From contig JAIUPH010000018.1 of the NCBI GenBank assembly GCA_020161065.1, positions 124,001 through 188,000 on the forward strand: DNA of 64,000 nucleotides. The letters run 5' to 3'. Within the stretch, counting starts at the first letter, position 1; every line of letters starts with the position of its first letter. A program made the translations under genes and the position numbers. This DNA comes from Pseudomonadota bacterium (GTDB lineage Bacteria; Pseudomonadota; Gammaproteobacteria; Burkholderiales; Burkholderiaceae_C). The notes under the pieces are model-generated. The model was not told where the DNA came from. It did not search any database and saw only the letters and a program-made list of their open reading frames with translations. Of this stretch, positions 36,261-49,973 are shown one piece after another.

Positions 36261-37109
36261 TCAACGCGGAGGGTTCAGGTTGCGCTCGCGGTCCCAGTCG
36301 AAGGGCGGCGGCTCGCCGCGCGCGATGCGCGCCGCCGCCTCGGCGTGGTAGGGCGTGGCCATGGCGATGGCCTGCGCGTAGGTCTCCAGCTCGGCCATCG
36401 TCAGGTAGTCGGTCTCGAAGCTGCGGTTGAGCAGCTTGCGCGTCATCGCGGTGGCTTCGCGCGGCGCTGCGGCCAGGCGGCGCGCGAAGGCGTGCGCGGC
36501 GTCGGCCAGCGCCTCGGGCGCATGCACCTCCAGCACGATGCCCAGCGCCTTGGCCTCGGCGGCGTCGACGCGGCGGCCGGTGATCATCAGCTCCTTGGCG
36601 CGCGCCAGGCCGACGATGCGCGGCAGCGCGTGCAGCGCGCCCATGTCGGGCACCGCGCCGATGCGCGCGAACGACATGCCGAAGCGCGCGCGCGTCGAGG
36701 CCAGCACGAAGTCGGCCTGCAGCGCCAGCGCGAAGCCGGCGCCCATCGCCGCGCCGTCGACGGCGGCGATGACCGGGATGTCGATCTCGTGCAGCGGCGT
36801 CAGCCAGCGGTGGATGTCGCCCAGCCGGCGGCGCGTGGCCTCGGGCGAGTTGCGCGCGGGGTCGCTGTCGTGCAGCCGATCGGCCATGTCCTTGACGTCG
36901 CCGCCGGCGCAGAAGCTGCCGCCCGAGCCGGTGATGATCAGCGCGCGCAGGCTGCGGTCGGCGGCCACGATGCGCAGCATGCGGTCGTAGTCGTCGCGCA
37001 GCGCCATCGAGATGGGGTTGCGCGCCTGCGGCCGCTGGTGCGAGAACTCCGCCACCGCGCCGTGCACGGTGAGGCGCGATTCCTGGAAGGCGACGGTCGT
37101 GGCGTCCAT
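36261..37109 (-). CDS. Enoyl-CoA hydratase/isomerase family protein
   Basis: 282-aa crotonase-fold enzyme; FCAGGDVKDMADR and GAAMGAGFALALQADFVLA form the oxyanion hole, IGAVPDMGALHALPR the acid loop. The ATG at 37109 gives the same length as its paralogue at 31753-32601; a GTG at 37124 that overlaps the Bug stop codon (GTGA) is an alternative adding five residues. Between the Bug receptor gene and the tandem dehydrogenase, 40 bp from the latter. Confidence 0.9.
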   Translation of the reverse strand: MDATTVAFQESRLTVHGAVAEFSHQRPQARNPISMALRDDYDRMLRIVAADRSLRALIITGSGGSFCAGGDVKDMADRLHDSDPARNSPEATRRRLGDIHRWLTPLHEIDIPVIAAVDGAAMGAGFALALQADFVLASTRARFGMSFARIGAVPDMGALHALPRIVGLARAKELMITGRRVDAAEAKALGIVLEVHAPEALADAAHAFARRLAAAPREATAMTRKLLNRSFETDYLTMAELETYAQAIAMATPYHAEAAARIARGEPPPFDWDRERNLNPPR

Positions 37110-37120
37110 GGCGGCGCCGC

Positions 37121-38128
37121 TCACTTGAACGAGACGTTCAGCTCGCGCGCCAGCCGGGCGACCTGCTCGCGCTGGCGCTGGAAGTAGGCCAGCGCCGCGG
37201 CCGGCGTGCCGGCTTCGTCGGGCTCGATGCCGACCAGCGCCAGCGCCTGGCGCATGTCCTTGCTCTTCAGGATCTCGCTGACGTGGCGGTTCAGCGTGGC
37301 CACCACCGCGCTCGGCGTGCCGGGCGGCGCCACCAGCATGAACCAGGGCGTGATGCCGTCGAGTTCGCGCGTCAGCCCCTGCTCGCTGCTGGTCGGCACG
37401 GCGGGCAGCAGCTCGGCGCGGCGCGGCTCGGTGACGGCCAGCAGGCGCACCGCGCCGCGCTCGACCATCGGCCGCGCCGCGGCGTATTCCAGCATCGCGA
37501 AGTCGACCTCGCCGCCGGCCAGCGCCACCGCGGTGGGCGCGTTGCCCTTGTACGGCACCTCGATGGCGTGCACGCCCAGCGACTTCATCAGCAGCAGCGC
37601 GGCCAGGTGCGGGTTGCTGCCGTTGCTGCCCTGGCCGAAGCTGATCTTGCCGTCGTTGGCTCGCGCGTAGGCGACGAACTCCTGCACGTTCTTGGCCGGC
37701 AGCCCGGCGCGCACGGCGATGAACGACGGCGCGCGCCCGAGCATGGCCACCGGCACGAAGTCCTTGCCGGGGGTGAAGGCGAAGTTGTCGAACATCTGCG
37801 GGAACGACGCCGTCACCGCGTTGGCGATGCCCAGCGTGTAGCCGTCGGGCGCGGCGCGCGACACCGCTTCCATGCCCAGCCGCGTGGCGCCGCCGGGCTT
37901 GTTGTCGACGACGAAGGGCTGGTGCAGCCGCTCGCCGAGCCGCTGCGCCAGCGCGCGCGCCAGGTTGTCGGTGCTGGCGCCGGCCTGCAGGCCGACGATC
38001 AGGCGCACCGGGCGATCGGGGTAGTCGGCGCGGGCGGCCGCCGACGTCAGGGCCAGGGCCGCGCCGAGGGCGGCCAGCCAGGCGTGGCGCGCACGGCGGA
38101 CAACGGGCTTGAAGGCGGCTGCGGGCAT
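37121..38128 (-). CDS. Bug-family tripartite tricarboxylate transporter receptor (TctC-like)
   Basis: 335-aa periplasmic solute-binding protein. Signal peptide ends near ALTSAAARA; the mature start DYPDRPVRLIVG, then VVDNKPGGATRLG and RAAPDGYTLGIANA, is the Bug signature. Binds a carboxylate ligand and hands it to a TctAB membrane pair, which is not in the window, as is usual for Bug genes. ATG 38128 has GGAGAC 6-8 bases upstream. First gene of the acyl-CoA operon, so its ligand is probably that pathway's acid. Confidence 0.92.
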   Translation of the reverse strand: MPAAAFKPVVRRARHAWLAALGAALALTSAAARADYPDRPVRLIVGLQAGASTDNLARALAQRLGERLHQPFVVDNKPGGATRLGMEAVSRAAPDGYTLGIANAVTASFPQMFDNFAFTPGKDFVPVAMLGRAPSFIAVRAGLPAKNVQEFVAYARANDGKISFGQGSNGSNPHLAALLLMKSLGVHAIEVPYKGNAPTAVALAGGEVDFAMLEYAAARPMVERGAVRLLAVTEPRRAELLPAVPTSSEQGLTRELDGITPWFMLVAPPGTPSAVVATLNRHVSEILKSKDMRQALALVGIEPDEAGTPAAALAYFQRQREQVARLARELNVSFK

Positions 38129-38252
38129 CGCGATGTCTCCGGTCGATGGCCCTCGCCGGGCCGATGCCGGATCATCGCGACGGCCGCAGCGCACCACCCC
38201 CACCCGCGATGAGCAGGGCGCGCGCGGCAACGCCGCGCGGCGGCGCGCGGCC

Positions 38253-41075
<2,823 letters not shown>

Positions 41076-41224
41076 GGCCGCCGATTCTCACGCCACCCCA
41101 CACGCCAGGGGTGGGGACAGCGCCGGGCCGCCGGGCATCTACTGCCGCTGCCGGCCCACAAGGCCAACGCCCACGCCGACGCCCACGCCAACACCAACGC
41201 CCTGCCCCGGAAGCCGCCACCGCC

Positions 41225-42205
41225 ATGACCCCCCAAGCCTTGCTGCAGGCACTGCGCCTGCCCGTCGTCGCCGCGCCGATGTTCATCGCCAGCGGCGTCG
41301 AGCTGGTGGTCGCGCAATGCCGCAGCGGCATCGTCGGCGCGTTCCCGGCGCTCAACGCGCGCCCGGCGGCCGAGTTCGAGCGCTGGCTCGACGCCATCGA
41401 ACAAGCGCTGGCCGCGCACGACGCCGCGCACCCGCAGACGCCGGCCGCGCCTTATGCAGTGAACCTGATCCTGCACCCCAGCAACGACCGCCTGGCGGCC
41501 GACCTCGCCACCTGCGTGCGCCGCCGCGTGCCCATCGTCATCACCTCGGTCGGCGACCCCGCGGCGGTGGTGCAGGCGGTGCACGGCTACGGCGGGCTGG
41601 TGCTGCACGACGTGATCCACCAGCGCCACGCGCGCAAGGCGGCCAAGGCCGGCGTCGACGGGCTGATCCTGGTGTGCGCCGGCGCCGGCGGCCACGCCGG
41701 GCGGCTGTCGCCGTTCGCGCTGGTGGCCGAGGTCAAGCGCTGGTTCGGCGGCCTGGTGCTGCTGGGCGGCGCCATCGGCCGCGGCGAACAGTTGCTGGCC
41801 GCGCGCGCGCTCGGCGCCGACCTGGCCTACCTGGGCACGCGCTTCCTCGCCGCCGCCGAGGCCAACGTGTCGGCGGCCTACCGGCAGGCGGTGCTCGACG
41901 CCAGCGCCGAAGACATCGTCTACACCGACCTGTTCTCGGGCGTGCACGCCAACTTCCTGCGCTCCAGCGTCGAGGCCGCCGGCTTCGACCCCGACCGGCT
42001 GCCGCCGCGCGGCGGCCACGGCGAGAACTTCGGCAGCGAGAGCATGGCCACCAGCAAGGTCTGGCGCGACATCTGGTCGGCCGGCCAGGGCGTGGGCAGC
42101 ATCGACGCGGTGCAGCCGCTGCACGAGATCGTGCAGACGCTGCAGCGCGAGTACCAGGCGGCGCGCCAACGCGTGCTGGCCGATGACGTTCGGATAACAA
42201 ATTAG
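41225..42205 (+). CDS. Nitronate monooxygenase-family (2-nitropropane dioxygenase-like) FMN enzyme
   Basis: 326-aa FMN TIM-barrel. PVVAAPMFIASG at the N-terminus, GLILVCAGAGGHAGRLS (catalytic-His region) and FGGLVLLGGAIGRGEQLLAARALGADLAYLGTRF (phosphate-binding part) identify the family. Could oxidise nitronates or act as an FMN-dependent enoyl reductase-like enzyme; relatives are common next to acyl-CoA genes. Start of a rightward unit with a Bug receptor (36 bp gap) and a racemase. Confidence 0.88.
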   Translation: MTPQALLQALRLPVVAAPMFIASGVELVVAQCRSGIVGAFPALNARPAAEFERWLDAIEQALAAHDAAHPQTPAAPYAVNLILHPSNDRLAADLATCVRRRVPIVITSVGDPAAVVQAVHGYGGLVLHDVIHQRHARKAAKAGVDGLILVCAGAGGHAGRLSPFALVAEVKRWFGGLVLLGGAIGRGEQLLAARALGADLAYLGTRFLAAAEANVSAAYRQAVLDASAEDIVYTDLFSGVHANFLRSSVEAAGFDPDRLPPRGGHGENFGSESMATSKVWRDIWSAGQGVGSIDAVQPLHEIVQTLQREYQAARQRVLADDVRITN

Positions 42206-42241
42206 CCAGGCGTTTTCACGCCCTTCCACCAGGAGACCGAC

Positions 42242-43273
42242 ATGCCCCATCCTTCCGCCCCCGGCCGCCGGCATGCCCTCGGCACGCTCGGCGCCCTCGG
42301 CACGCTCGGCACGCTCGGCGGCCTCGGCGCCGCCGCGCTGCTGGCGCCGCGCACTGCGCAGGCCCAGGCCTGGCCGAGCCGGCCGCTGACGATGGTGGTG
42401 CCGGCGCCGCCCGGCGGCTCGACCGACGCGGTGGCGCGCACGCTGGCCGAGCAGATCGGCCCGCCGCTGGGCCAGAGCGTGATCGTCGACAACCGCGCCG
42501 GCGCCTCGGGCATGCTGGGCACGCAGCTGGTGGCGCGCGCCGCGCCCGACGGCTACACGCTGCTGCTGAGCCATCTGCTGCCCATCGTCTATGCGCCGCA
42601 GCTCTTCACCAAGGTCGGCTACGACGTGGCGCGCGACTTCGCCTTCATCACCCAGGTCTGCTCCGCCGACCTCGTGCTGGCCGTCGGCCGCGACGTGCCG
42701 GCCACCACGCTGAAGGAGTTCATCGCCTGGGCGCAGGCGCGGCGCGGCAAGCTCAGCTACGGCTCGTACGGCACCGGCTCGCCGGGCCACATGATGGCCG
42801 CCTACCTCAGCCAGACGCGCGGCCTCGACATGAACCACGTGCCCTACAAGGGCGAGGCGCCGCTGGTGCAGGACATCGCCGGCGGCCAGTTGCCCTGGGG
42901 CTTTGCCACCGTGGGCGCGCTGGCGCCGCTGATCGAGGCCGGCCGCGCGCGCGCGCTGGCCGTCACCGGGCGCCAGCGCGTCGCGCAGCTGCCCGCGGTG
43001 CCGACCATGGCCGAGGCCGGCGCGCCCGACCCCGAGTTCAACCTGTTCGGCGGCATGGCGCTGCTGGTGCCGGCCGCCACGCCGGCCGCCGTGCGCGCGC
43101 GGCTGGAGACGCTGTCGCAAGCCGCCGTGCAAAGCGCGGCGATGAAGGCGCGCTTCCAGGTCTGGGGCCTGCGCGCCGTGGGCGACGGCGCCGCCGCCGC
43201 GCGCCGCCGCTTCGACGAAAGCGGCCCGCTGGTGGCCCGGTTGATCAAGGTGTCGGGCGTGACGGTGGAGTAG
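42242..43273 (+). CDS. Bug-family tripartite tricarboxylate transporter receptor (TctC-like)
   Basis: 343-aa periplasmic solute-binding protein. Good ribosome site (AGGAGACC). The signal peptide contains an unusual Gly-Thr-Leu-Gly repeat from 9-bp DNA repeats (about 42278-42327), then ends ...RTAQAQ; the mature part has WPSRPLTMVVPAPPGGSTD, VDNRAGASGMLG and APDGYTLLLSH. Bug proteins bind organic acids. A second, non-identical Bug is at 37121-38128, so two ligands are likely. Confidence 0.92.
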   Translation: MPHPSAPGRRHALGTLGALGTLGTLGGLGAAALLAPRTAQAQAWPSRPLTMVVPAPPGGSTDAVARTLAEQIGPPLGQSVIVDNRAGASGMLGTQLVARAAPDGYTLLLSHLLPIVYAPQLFTKVGYDVARDFAFITQVCSADLVLAVGRDVPATTLKEFIAWAQARRGKLSYGSYGTGSPGHMMAAYLSQTRGLDMNHVPYKGEAPLVQDIAGGQLPWGFATVGALAPLIEAGRARALAVTGRQRVAQLPAVPTMAEAGAPDPEFNLFGGMALLVPAATPAAVRARLETLSQAAVQSAAMKARFQVWGLRAVGDGAAAARRRFDESGPLVARLIKVSGVTVE

Positions 43274-43403
43274 CCGCCGCGCGCGCCGCCGGCACTACCC
43301 GCATGGGCTGGTTCGCCCCTACCCGCCGCGGCGGGGTGGCCGCGCCGCCGGCGGCGGCAACATGGCGCGCCCGGCTTGACCGATGAGAACGGAGACGACA
43401 GCG

Positions 43404-44504
43404 ATGAGCGGCCCCCTGACAGGCATTCGCGTGGTCGAGATGGCCGGCATCGGCCCCGGCCCCTTCGCCGGCATGATGCTGGCCGACATGGGCGCCGACG
43501 TGCTGCGCATCGAGCGGCCGGCGTCGGCGGCGCGCGCGCCGCGCGACGCGCGCTTCGACATCAACGGCCGCGGCAAGCGCAGCCTGGTGGTCGACCTGAA
43601 GTCGCCCGATGGGTGCGCGCAGGTGCTGGCCCTGGTCGAGCGCGCCGATGCGCTGATCGAAGGCTTCCGCCCCGGCGTGATGGAGCGCCTGGGCCTCGGC
43701 CCCGAGCCCTGCCTGGCGCGCAACCCGCGCCTGGTGTACGGCCGCATGACCGGCTGGGGGCAGCACGGCCCGCTGGCCGCCGCCGCCGGGCACGACCTGA
43801 ACTACATCGCCATCAGCGGCATGCTCGGCGCGATGGGCCGCGCCGGCGAGCCGATGGCGCCGCCGCTGAACCTGGTCGGCGACTACGGCGGCGGCGCGAT
43901 GATGCTGGCCTTCGGCATCGCCTGCGGGCTGATCGAGGCGCGCGGCAGCGGCCGCGGCCAGGTCATCGACGCGGCGATGAGCGACGGCGCCGCGCTGCTG
44001 GGCGCGCTGCTGTGGGGCCTGAAGGGCGCCGGCCGCTGGACCGCGCAGCGCGGCAGCAACTTCCTCGACGGCGCCGCGCCGTACTACGACACCTACGCCT
44101 GCGCCGACGGCAAGTACGTCGCCGTGGGCTCGGTGGAGCCCGAGTTCTACGCGCTGCTGCTGCGCCACCTGGGGCTGGACGCCGCCGAGCTGCCGGCGCA
44201 GAACGAACGGGCGCAGTGGCCGGCGCTGAAGCAGCGCTTCGCCGCGCTGTTCCGCCAGCGCACGCGCGCCGAGTGGTGCGCGCTGATGGAAGGCAGCGAC
44301 GTCTGCTTCGCCCCGGTGCTGGACATGGACGAAGCGCCGGCGCACGCGCACAACGTGGCGCGCAAGACCTTCGTCGAGGTCGACGGCGTGCTGCACCCGG
44401 CGCCGGCGCCGCGCTTCAGCCGCACGCCGGCGGCCATCCGCCCGCCGCGCGCCGTGGCCACGCTGGACGCGGTGCTGGCGGCCTGGCCGGCCGCCGCGGC
44501 CTGA
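43404..44504 (+). CDS. Alpha-methylacyl-CoA racemase-like CaiB/BaiF enzyme
   Basis: 366 aa. Conserves the racemase acids and base: His121 (GWGQHGPLA), Asp160 ([10 protein letters not shown]) and Glu245 ([10 protein letters not shown]), which favours 2-methylacyl-CoA epimerisation over CoA transfer. ATG 43404 selected since GGAG lies 9 bases upstream; an upstream in-frame ATG at 43383 lacks one. Would invert the alpha-methyl stereocentre of a branched acyl-CoA so that the dehydrogenase can use it. Third gene of the NMO-Bug-racemase unit (130-bp gap). Confidence 0.88.
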   Translation: MSGPLTGIRVVEMAGIGPGPFAGMMLADMGADVLRIERPASAARAPRDARFDINGRGKRSLVVDLKSPDGCAQVLALVERADALIEGFRPGVMERLGLGPEPCLARNPRLVYGRMTGWGQHGPLAAAAGHDLNYIAISGMLGAMGRAGEPMAPPLNLVGDYGGGAMMLAFGIACGLIEARGSGRGQVIDAAMSDGAALLGALLWGLKGAGRWTAQRGSNFLDGAAPYYDTYACADGKYVAVGSVEPEFYALLLRHLGLDAAELPAQNERAQWPALKQRFAALFRQRTRAEWCALMEGSDVCFAPVLDMDEAPAHAHNVARKTFVEVDGVLHPAPAPRFSRTPAAIRPPRAVATLDAVLAAWPAAAA

Positions 44505-44586
44505 CGCCACGCGGCCACGCTGCCGGCGGCGGTGGACGAGCGCGGCATCGCCTTCTCCTTCCGCAAGCGCCAGCCGGGCTGATGCA

Positions 44587-45435
44587 TCAAGCGCCGTTCG
44601 GCTTGAGGGGCACGGCCGCCGCGGCGCCGCCCAGCGCCTCGGCCGGCCGGCGCAGGCTGCGGTCCAGCGGGTTGATCTGCTGCTGCAGCGCGCGCGCCTC
44701 GCGCTGCAGCAGCTGCACCACCACCGGCAGCCGCTCGCCTTCCAGCCGCGCCGTCAGCGTACCCACGCTCAAGGCCGCCACCACGCGGCCGTTGGCGTCG
44801 AACACCGGCACGCCGACGCCGGCCATGCCTTCCAGCAGCCCGGTGTTGGCCGCGGCATAACCCTGGCGTTGCACGCGCGCCGCCTCGGTGCGCAGCCACA
44901 CCTCGTCGAGCGTGCCGAGCTGGCGGATGCGCGGCACGTTGTGGCGCATCACCTCGTCGCGCTCGGCCTCGGGCAGGTGCGCCAGGATCGCCATCGAGCC
45001 CTGGCCCACGCCCAGCGGCACGCGGCCGCCGACGTCGCCGGTGAAGCTGCGGATCGGGAACGGGCCTTCCCAGCGGTCGAGGCACAGCGCGTCGAAGCCG
45101 GCGCGCACCAGCAGGAACACGCTGTCGCCCAGCGACGCGCCCAGCCGCAGCAGCGCCGGCCGGCAGCGCTCGCGCAGGCCGCCGCCGTCGCCGGCGCGCG
45201 CGGCCAGCGCGAAGAAGTCCAGGCTCAGCGCATAACGCTTGCTGCCGGCGGATTGTTCGGCCAGCCCTTCGTCGACCAGCTGCTGCAGCAGCCGGTGCGT
45301 CGTGGCCTGGGTGTAGCCCAGCGCCTTGGCGAGGTCGCTGACGCGCTGGCCGCCCTGCTCGGCGCCGGCGGCCAGCGCTTTCAGGATCTGCACGGCGCGG
45401 TGCAGGCTGCTGACGGAGGCTTCTTCGCTGGGCAT
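44587..45435 (-). CDS. IclR-family transcriptional regulator
   Basis: 282 aa. N-terminal winged helix (SSLHRAVQILKALAAG; QATTHRLLQQLVDEGL) and C-terminal GAF-like effector domain (GQGSMAILAHLPEAERDEVM; GVGVPVFDANGRVVAALSVG). Divergent from the ABC/oxidoreductase operon at 45571, so it probably represses or activates that operon and itself. A CCG-N5-CGG element lies in between. Confidence 0.92.
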   Translation of the reverse strand: MPSEEASVSSLHRAVQILKALAAGAEQGGQRVSDLAKALGYTQATTHRLLQQLVDEGLAEQSAGSKRYALSLDFFALAARAGDGGGLRERCRPALLRLGASLGDSVFLLVRAGFDALCLDRWEGPFPIRSFTGDVGGRVPLGVGQGSMAILAHLPEAERDEVMRHNVPRIRQLGTLDEVWLRTEAARVQRQGYAAANTGLLEGMAGVGVPVFDANGRVVAALSVGTLTARLEGERLPVVVQLLQREARALQQQINPLDRSLRRPAEALGGAAAAVPLKPNGA

Positions 45436-45510
45436 GGATGTCGATCGGCGGAATGCTGATGGCTGGTTGCCGCCAGTTTATTCCGCCATGCGATTTTCTA
45501 AGCGATTGTT

Positions 45511-45526
45511 TTCCGACATACGGGTT
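45511..45526. promoter_or_regulatory. Possible IclR operator
   Basis: TTCCGACATACGGGTT holds the imperfect dyad TTCCG-N5-CGGgt, immediately upstream of the -35 box of the ABC operon. Only the CCG/CGG core is symmetric. Confidence 0.3.
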
Positions 45527-45533
45527 TCGATGC

Positions 45534-45563
45534 TTGACGCTCGGCGAATGCGCCGGCCACACT
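45534..45563 (+). promoter_or_regulatory. Candidate sigma-70 promoter of the ABC transporter operon
   Basis: TTGACG (45534-45539), 18-bp spacer, CACACT (45558-45563). Predicted transcript start near 45570, one base before the ATG at 45571, so the message may be leaderless; no Shine-Dalgarno sequence is visible. Confidence 0.5.
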
Positions 45564-45570
45564 GGCCCGC

Positions 45571-46640
<1,070 letters not shown>

Positions 46641-46644
<4 letters not shown>

Positions 46645-47495
46645 ACCGCAGCCGGGCCGCGCCGTATGCGCTGTCGGCCCCGGCCTTGCTGTTGTTCGCG
46701 CTGATGGTGCTGCTGCCGCTGGCGCTGACGGCGCTGCTGTCGTTCCAGCAGTTCAGCTACGAAAGCGGCGTGCAGGGCGGCTTCACGCTCGCTGCCTACG
46801 CCGCGGTGCTGGGCGACGGCTTTTATTGGGAGGTGTTCGGGCGCACCGGCTGGGTGGCGCTGCTGGCCACGCTGATCTGCATCGCCATCGGCACGCCCGA
46901 GGCCTACATCCTCAGCCGCATGCGCCCGCCCTGGCGCTCGGCCTTCCTGCTGGTGATCCTGGCGCCGCTGCTGGTCTCGGTGGTCGTGCGCGCCTTCGGC
47001 TGGAGCCTGGTGCTGGGGCCGGCCGGCTTCGTCAACCAGTTCTTCGAAGCCATCGGCATCGGCCGCGTGCGCATGCTCTACACGCCGATCGCGGTGGTGG
47101 TGGCGCTGGTGCACGTGATGCTGCCCTTCATGGTGATCCCGGTGTGGACCTCGCTGCAGAAGCTCGACCCGATGGTCGAGAACGCGGCGCTCAGCCTGGG
47201 CGCGTCGCGCTTCACGGTGCTGCGCCGCGTCGTGCTGCCGCAGGTGCTGCCGGGGCTGCTGTCGGGCGCGCTGATCGTCTTCGCGCTGTCGGCCAGCGCG
47301 CTCGCCATCCCCGGGCTGCTGGGCGGCCGGCGGCTGAAGATGGTGGCCACGCTGATCTACGACGAGTACCTGCACGAGCTGAACTGGCCGCTGGGCGCGG
47401 CCATCGCGCTGGCGCTGCTGGCCGTCAACCTGGCGGTGATGCTGGGCACGCAGGCGCTGATCGAAGGCCACTACCGCAAGCGGCTGGGGGCCTGA
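46641..47495 (+). CDS. ABC transporter permease (PotB-like)
   Basis: 284 aa, six TM helices. The EAA loop, docking site for the ATPase, reads ENAALSLGASRFTVLRRVVLP. Resembles spermidine/putrescine permease PotB/PotH. Overlaps the ATPase gene by 4 bp and is 5 bp ahead of the second permease. Confidence 0.92.
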
Positions 47496-47500
47496 GGGCG

Positions 47501-48292
47501 ATGAAGAACGGCCCCGTCGCCTTGGGCTTCCACGCGCTGGTGGTCAGCTTCATGCTGGCGCCGCTGGTCGTCGTCTGCCTGGTCGCTTTCACGCCGGCCG
47601 ACACGCTGCAGATTCCCTGGGGCGCGTATTCGCTGCGCTGGTTCCGCGCCGTGTTCGCGCATGGCGACCTGGTCAGCTCGTTCGTCAACAGTCTGGTCGT
47701 GGCGCTGCTGGCGGCCAGCGGATCGGTGCTGCTGGCGGTGCCGGCGGCGCTGGCCATCGCGCGCCACCGCTTCCCCGGCCGCCAGGCGCTGAACGGCCTG
47801 CTGATGAGCCCGCTGATCGTGCCGCACCTGGTGCTGGGCGTCGCGCTGCTGCGGCTGTTCGCGCTGCTGGGCGTGCGCGGCTCCACGCTGTGGCTGACGC
47901 TGGCGCACGTGGTCATCGTCACGCCCTACGCGCTGCGGCTGATGCTGGCCGCGCTGGCCGGCGCCGACCCCGCGGTGGAGCAGGCCGCGCGCTCGCTGGG
48001 CGCGTCGCGCTGGACGGTGTTCCGCCGCGTCACGCTGCCGCTGATGCTGCCCGGCGTCACCGGCGGCTGGCTGCTGGCCTTCATCAACAGCTTCGACGAA
48101 GTGACGATGTCGATCTTCATCACCAGCCCGCAGACGGTGACGCTGCCGGTGCGCATGTACATGATCGCCACCGAAAGCATCGACCCGATGATGGCCGCGG
48201 TGTCGGCGCTGATCGTCGCGCTGACCGCCGTGGTGATGCTGGTGCTGGACCGGCTGTACGGGCTTGACAAGGTGCTGGTGGGGCAGCAATGA
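47501..48292 (+). CDS. ABC transporter permease (PotC-like)
   Basis: 263 aa, six TM helices, EAA loop EQAARSLGASRWTVFRRVTLP and FINSFDEVTMSIFITSP, a phrase typical of PotC/PotI and opine permeases. GAGGG ribosome site 5 bases upstream of ATG 47501. Stop overlaps the 2Fe-2S gene (ATGA). Confidence 0.92.
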   Translation: MKNGPVALGFHALVVSFMLAPLVVVCLVAFTPADTLQIPWGAYSLRWFRAVFAHGDLVSSFVNSLVVALLAASGSVLLAVPAALAIARHRFPGRQALNGLLMSPLIVPHLVLGVALLRLFALLGVRGSTLWLTLAHVVIVTPYALRLMLAALAGADPAVEQAARSLGASRWTVFRRVTLPLMLPGVTGGWLLAFINSFDEVTMSIFITSPQTVTLPVRMYMIATESIDPMMAAVSALIVALTAVVMLVLDRLYGLDKVLVGQQ

Positions 48293-48588
48293 GCGAAGCG
48301 CCGCTGCTGCAGCGATTGCCGGGCCTGGCGGCGCGCCGGCTGCTCGACTTCACGCTGGACGGCCGCCCCGCACAAGGCTTCGAGGGCGACACGGTGCTGA
48401 CGGCCGTGCTCGTGCACCAGGCGCGCGTGCGCGACAGCGATGCCGGCGCCTCGCCCAGATCCGGCTTCTGCGCCATCGGCGCCTGCCAGGACTGCTGGGT
48501 CGACGCCGCCGACGGCAGCCGGTTTCGTGCCTGCACCACGCCGCTGCAGGCCGGCATGGCGCTGCTGACGACGAGGCGCGGACCATGA
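48289..48588 (+). CDS. [2Fe-2S] small subunit of an OoxA/HcnA-like amine dehydrogenase
   Basis: 99-aa ferredoxin-fold protein. Cluster cysteines in SGFCAIGACQDCWV and a fourth in RFRACTTPL; opening RRLLDFTLDGRPAQGFEGDTV matches OoxA, HcnA and the small subunit of hydroxyproline/sarcosine dehydrogenases. Forms a heterotrimer with the next two products. Start overlaps the permease stop. Confidence 0.9.
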   Translation: MSEAPLLQRLPGLAARRLLDFTLDGRPAQGFEGDTVLTAVLVHQARVRDSDAGASPRSGFCAIGACQDCWVDAADGSRFRACTTPLQAGMALLTTRRGP

Positions 48589-49973
48589 CGACGGTCGCGA
48601 TCGTCGGCGCCGGCCCCGCCGGCCTGCGCGCCGCCGAGCAGATCGTCGCCGCCGGCCTGCGCCCGGTGCTGATCGACGAGGCGCCGCGCATCGGCGGCCA
48701 GATCTATCGCCAGCCGCCGCCGGCACTGCAGCGGCCGCCGCGCGCGCTGTACGGCTTCGCGGCGCCGCGCGCTCAGGCGCTCTTCGAACGTTGGGCGGCG
48801 CTGCAGCCGCAGATCGACCACCGCCCCGAGACGCTGGTCTGGCAGATCGAAGGCCGCACGCTGCACCTGCTGCAGCAAGGCCGCCCCGGCACGCTGCAGG
48901 CCGATGCGCTGCTGCTGGCGACCGGCGCCACCGACCGCGTGCTGCCCTTCCCCGGCTGGACGCTGCCCGGCGTCTTCACGCTCGGCGCCGCGCAGGTGCT
49001 GCTGAAGGCGCAGGCCGCGCTGCTCGGCCCGCGCGTGGTGTTCGCCGGCAGCGGGCCGCTGCTCTACCTCGTCGCCTGGCAGTACCAGCAGGCCGGCGGC
49101 GCCGTGCAGGCGGTGCTGGACAGCGCGCCGCCCGCGGCGCCGCGGCGCGCGCTGCCGGCGCTGCTGTCGCGCCCGTCGCTGGCGCTGCAGGGCGCGCTGC
49201 TGCTGGCGCGGCTGCGGCGCGCCGGCGTGCCGGTGCGGCGCGGCGTGCGGCTCTTGCGGGCGGAAGGCGATGGCCGCGTGCAGCGCCTGCACTGGCAGCA
49301 GGGCGCGCAGGTGCAGGCCACCGATTGCGACGCCGTCGCCTTCGGCCACGGCCTGCGCAGCGAGACGCAGTTGGCCGACCTCGCCGGCTGCGCTTTCGAT
49401 TGGGACGCCATCGACGAAGCCTGGCTGCCGCGCTGCGATGCGCAAGGCCGCAGCAGCGTGGCCGGCGTCTACCTCGCCGGCGACGGCGCGGCGATCCGCG
49501 GCGCCGATGCCGCCGAGAACGCCGGCGCGCGCGCGGGCCAAGCGCTGCTGGCCGACCTGCAGCGGCCCAGCCCGCTGCCGCCGCCGCCGGCGCTGCCGTC
49601 GCACGAACGCTGGCGCCACGCGATCAAGGCGCTGGCGCCGCTGCCCGCCGACTGGGCCGCGCAGGCGCCCGACGAGCTGATGGTCTGCCGCTGCGAGGAG
49701 ATCACCGCCGGCGAACTGCGCGCCTGCGTGCGCGACGCCGGTGCGCTGGAACTCAACCGGCTGAAAGCGTTGACGCGCATCGGCATGGGCCGCTGCCAGG
49801 GCCGCATGTGCGGCGCCGCCGCCGCGCGTTTGCTGGCGCAGGCCGCGAACGTGCCGCTGGCCGAGGTCGGCCGCCTGCGCAGCCAGCCGCCGGTGAAGCC
49901 GGTGCCGATCGCCGCGCTGGCGCTGACCGCGCCGCCGGCCGCGGCGGTGCCGGCCGAGGAACGCGATGACTGA
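48585..49973 (+). CDS. FAD/NAD(P)-binding subunit, OoxB/HcnB-like
   Basis: 462 aa. N-terminal FAD fold (VGAGPAGLRAAEQIVAAG; GGQIYRQP), second Rossmann fold (VVFAGSGPLLYLVAWQYQQAG), and a C-terminal BFD-like [2Fe-2S] domain with CRCEEIT and MGRCQGRMCG. This is the electron-carrying subunit of opine oxidase, HCN synthase and D-hydroxyproline dehydrogenase complexes. Overlaps the small-subunit gene. Confidence 0.92.
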   Translation: MTTVAIVGAGPAGLRAAEQIVAAGLRPVLIDEAPRIGGQIYRQPPPALQRPPRALYGFAAPRAQALFERWAALQPQIDHRPETLVWQIEGRTLHLLQQGRPGTLQADALLLATGATDRVLPFPGWTLPGVFTLGAAQVLLKAQAALLGPRVVFAGSGPLLYLVAWQYQQAGGAVQAVLDSAPPAAPRRALPALLSRPSLALQGALLLARLRRAGVPVRRGVRLLRAEGDGRVQRLHWQQGAQVQATDCDAVAFGHGLRSETQLADLAGCAFDWDAIDEAWLPRCDAQGRSSVAGVYLAGDGAAIRGADAAENAGARAGQALLADLQRPSPLPPPPALPSHERWRHAIKALAPLPADWAAQAPDELMVCRCEEITAGELRACVRDAGALELNRLKALTRIGMGRCQGRMCGAAAARLLAQAANVPLAEVGRLRSQPPVKPVPIAALALTAPPAAAVPAEERDD

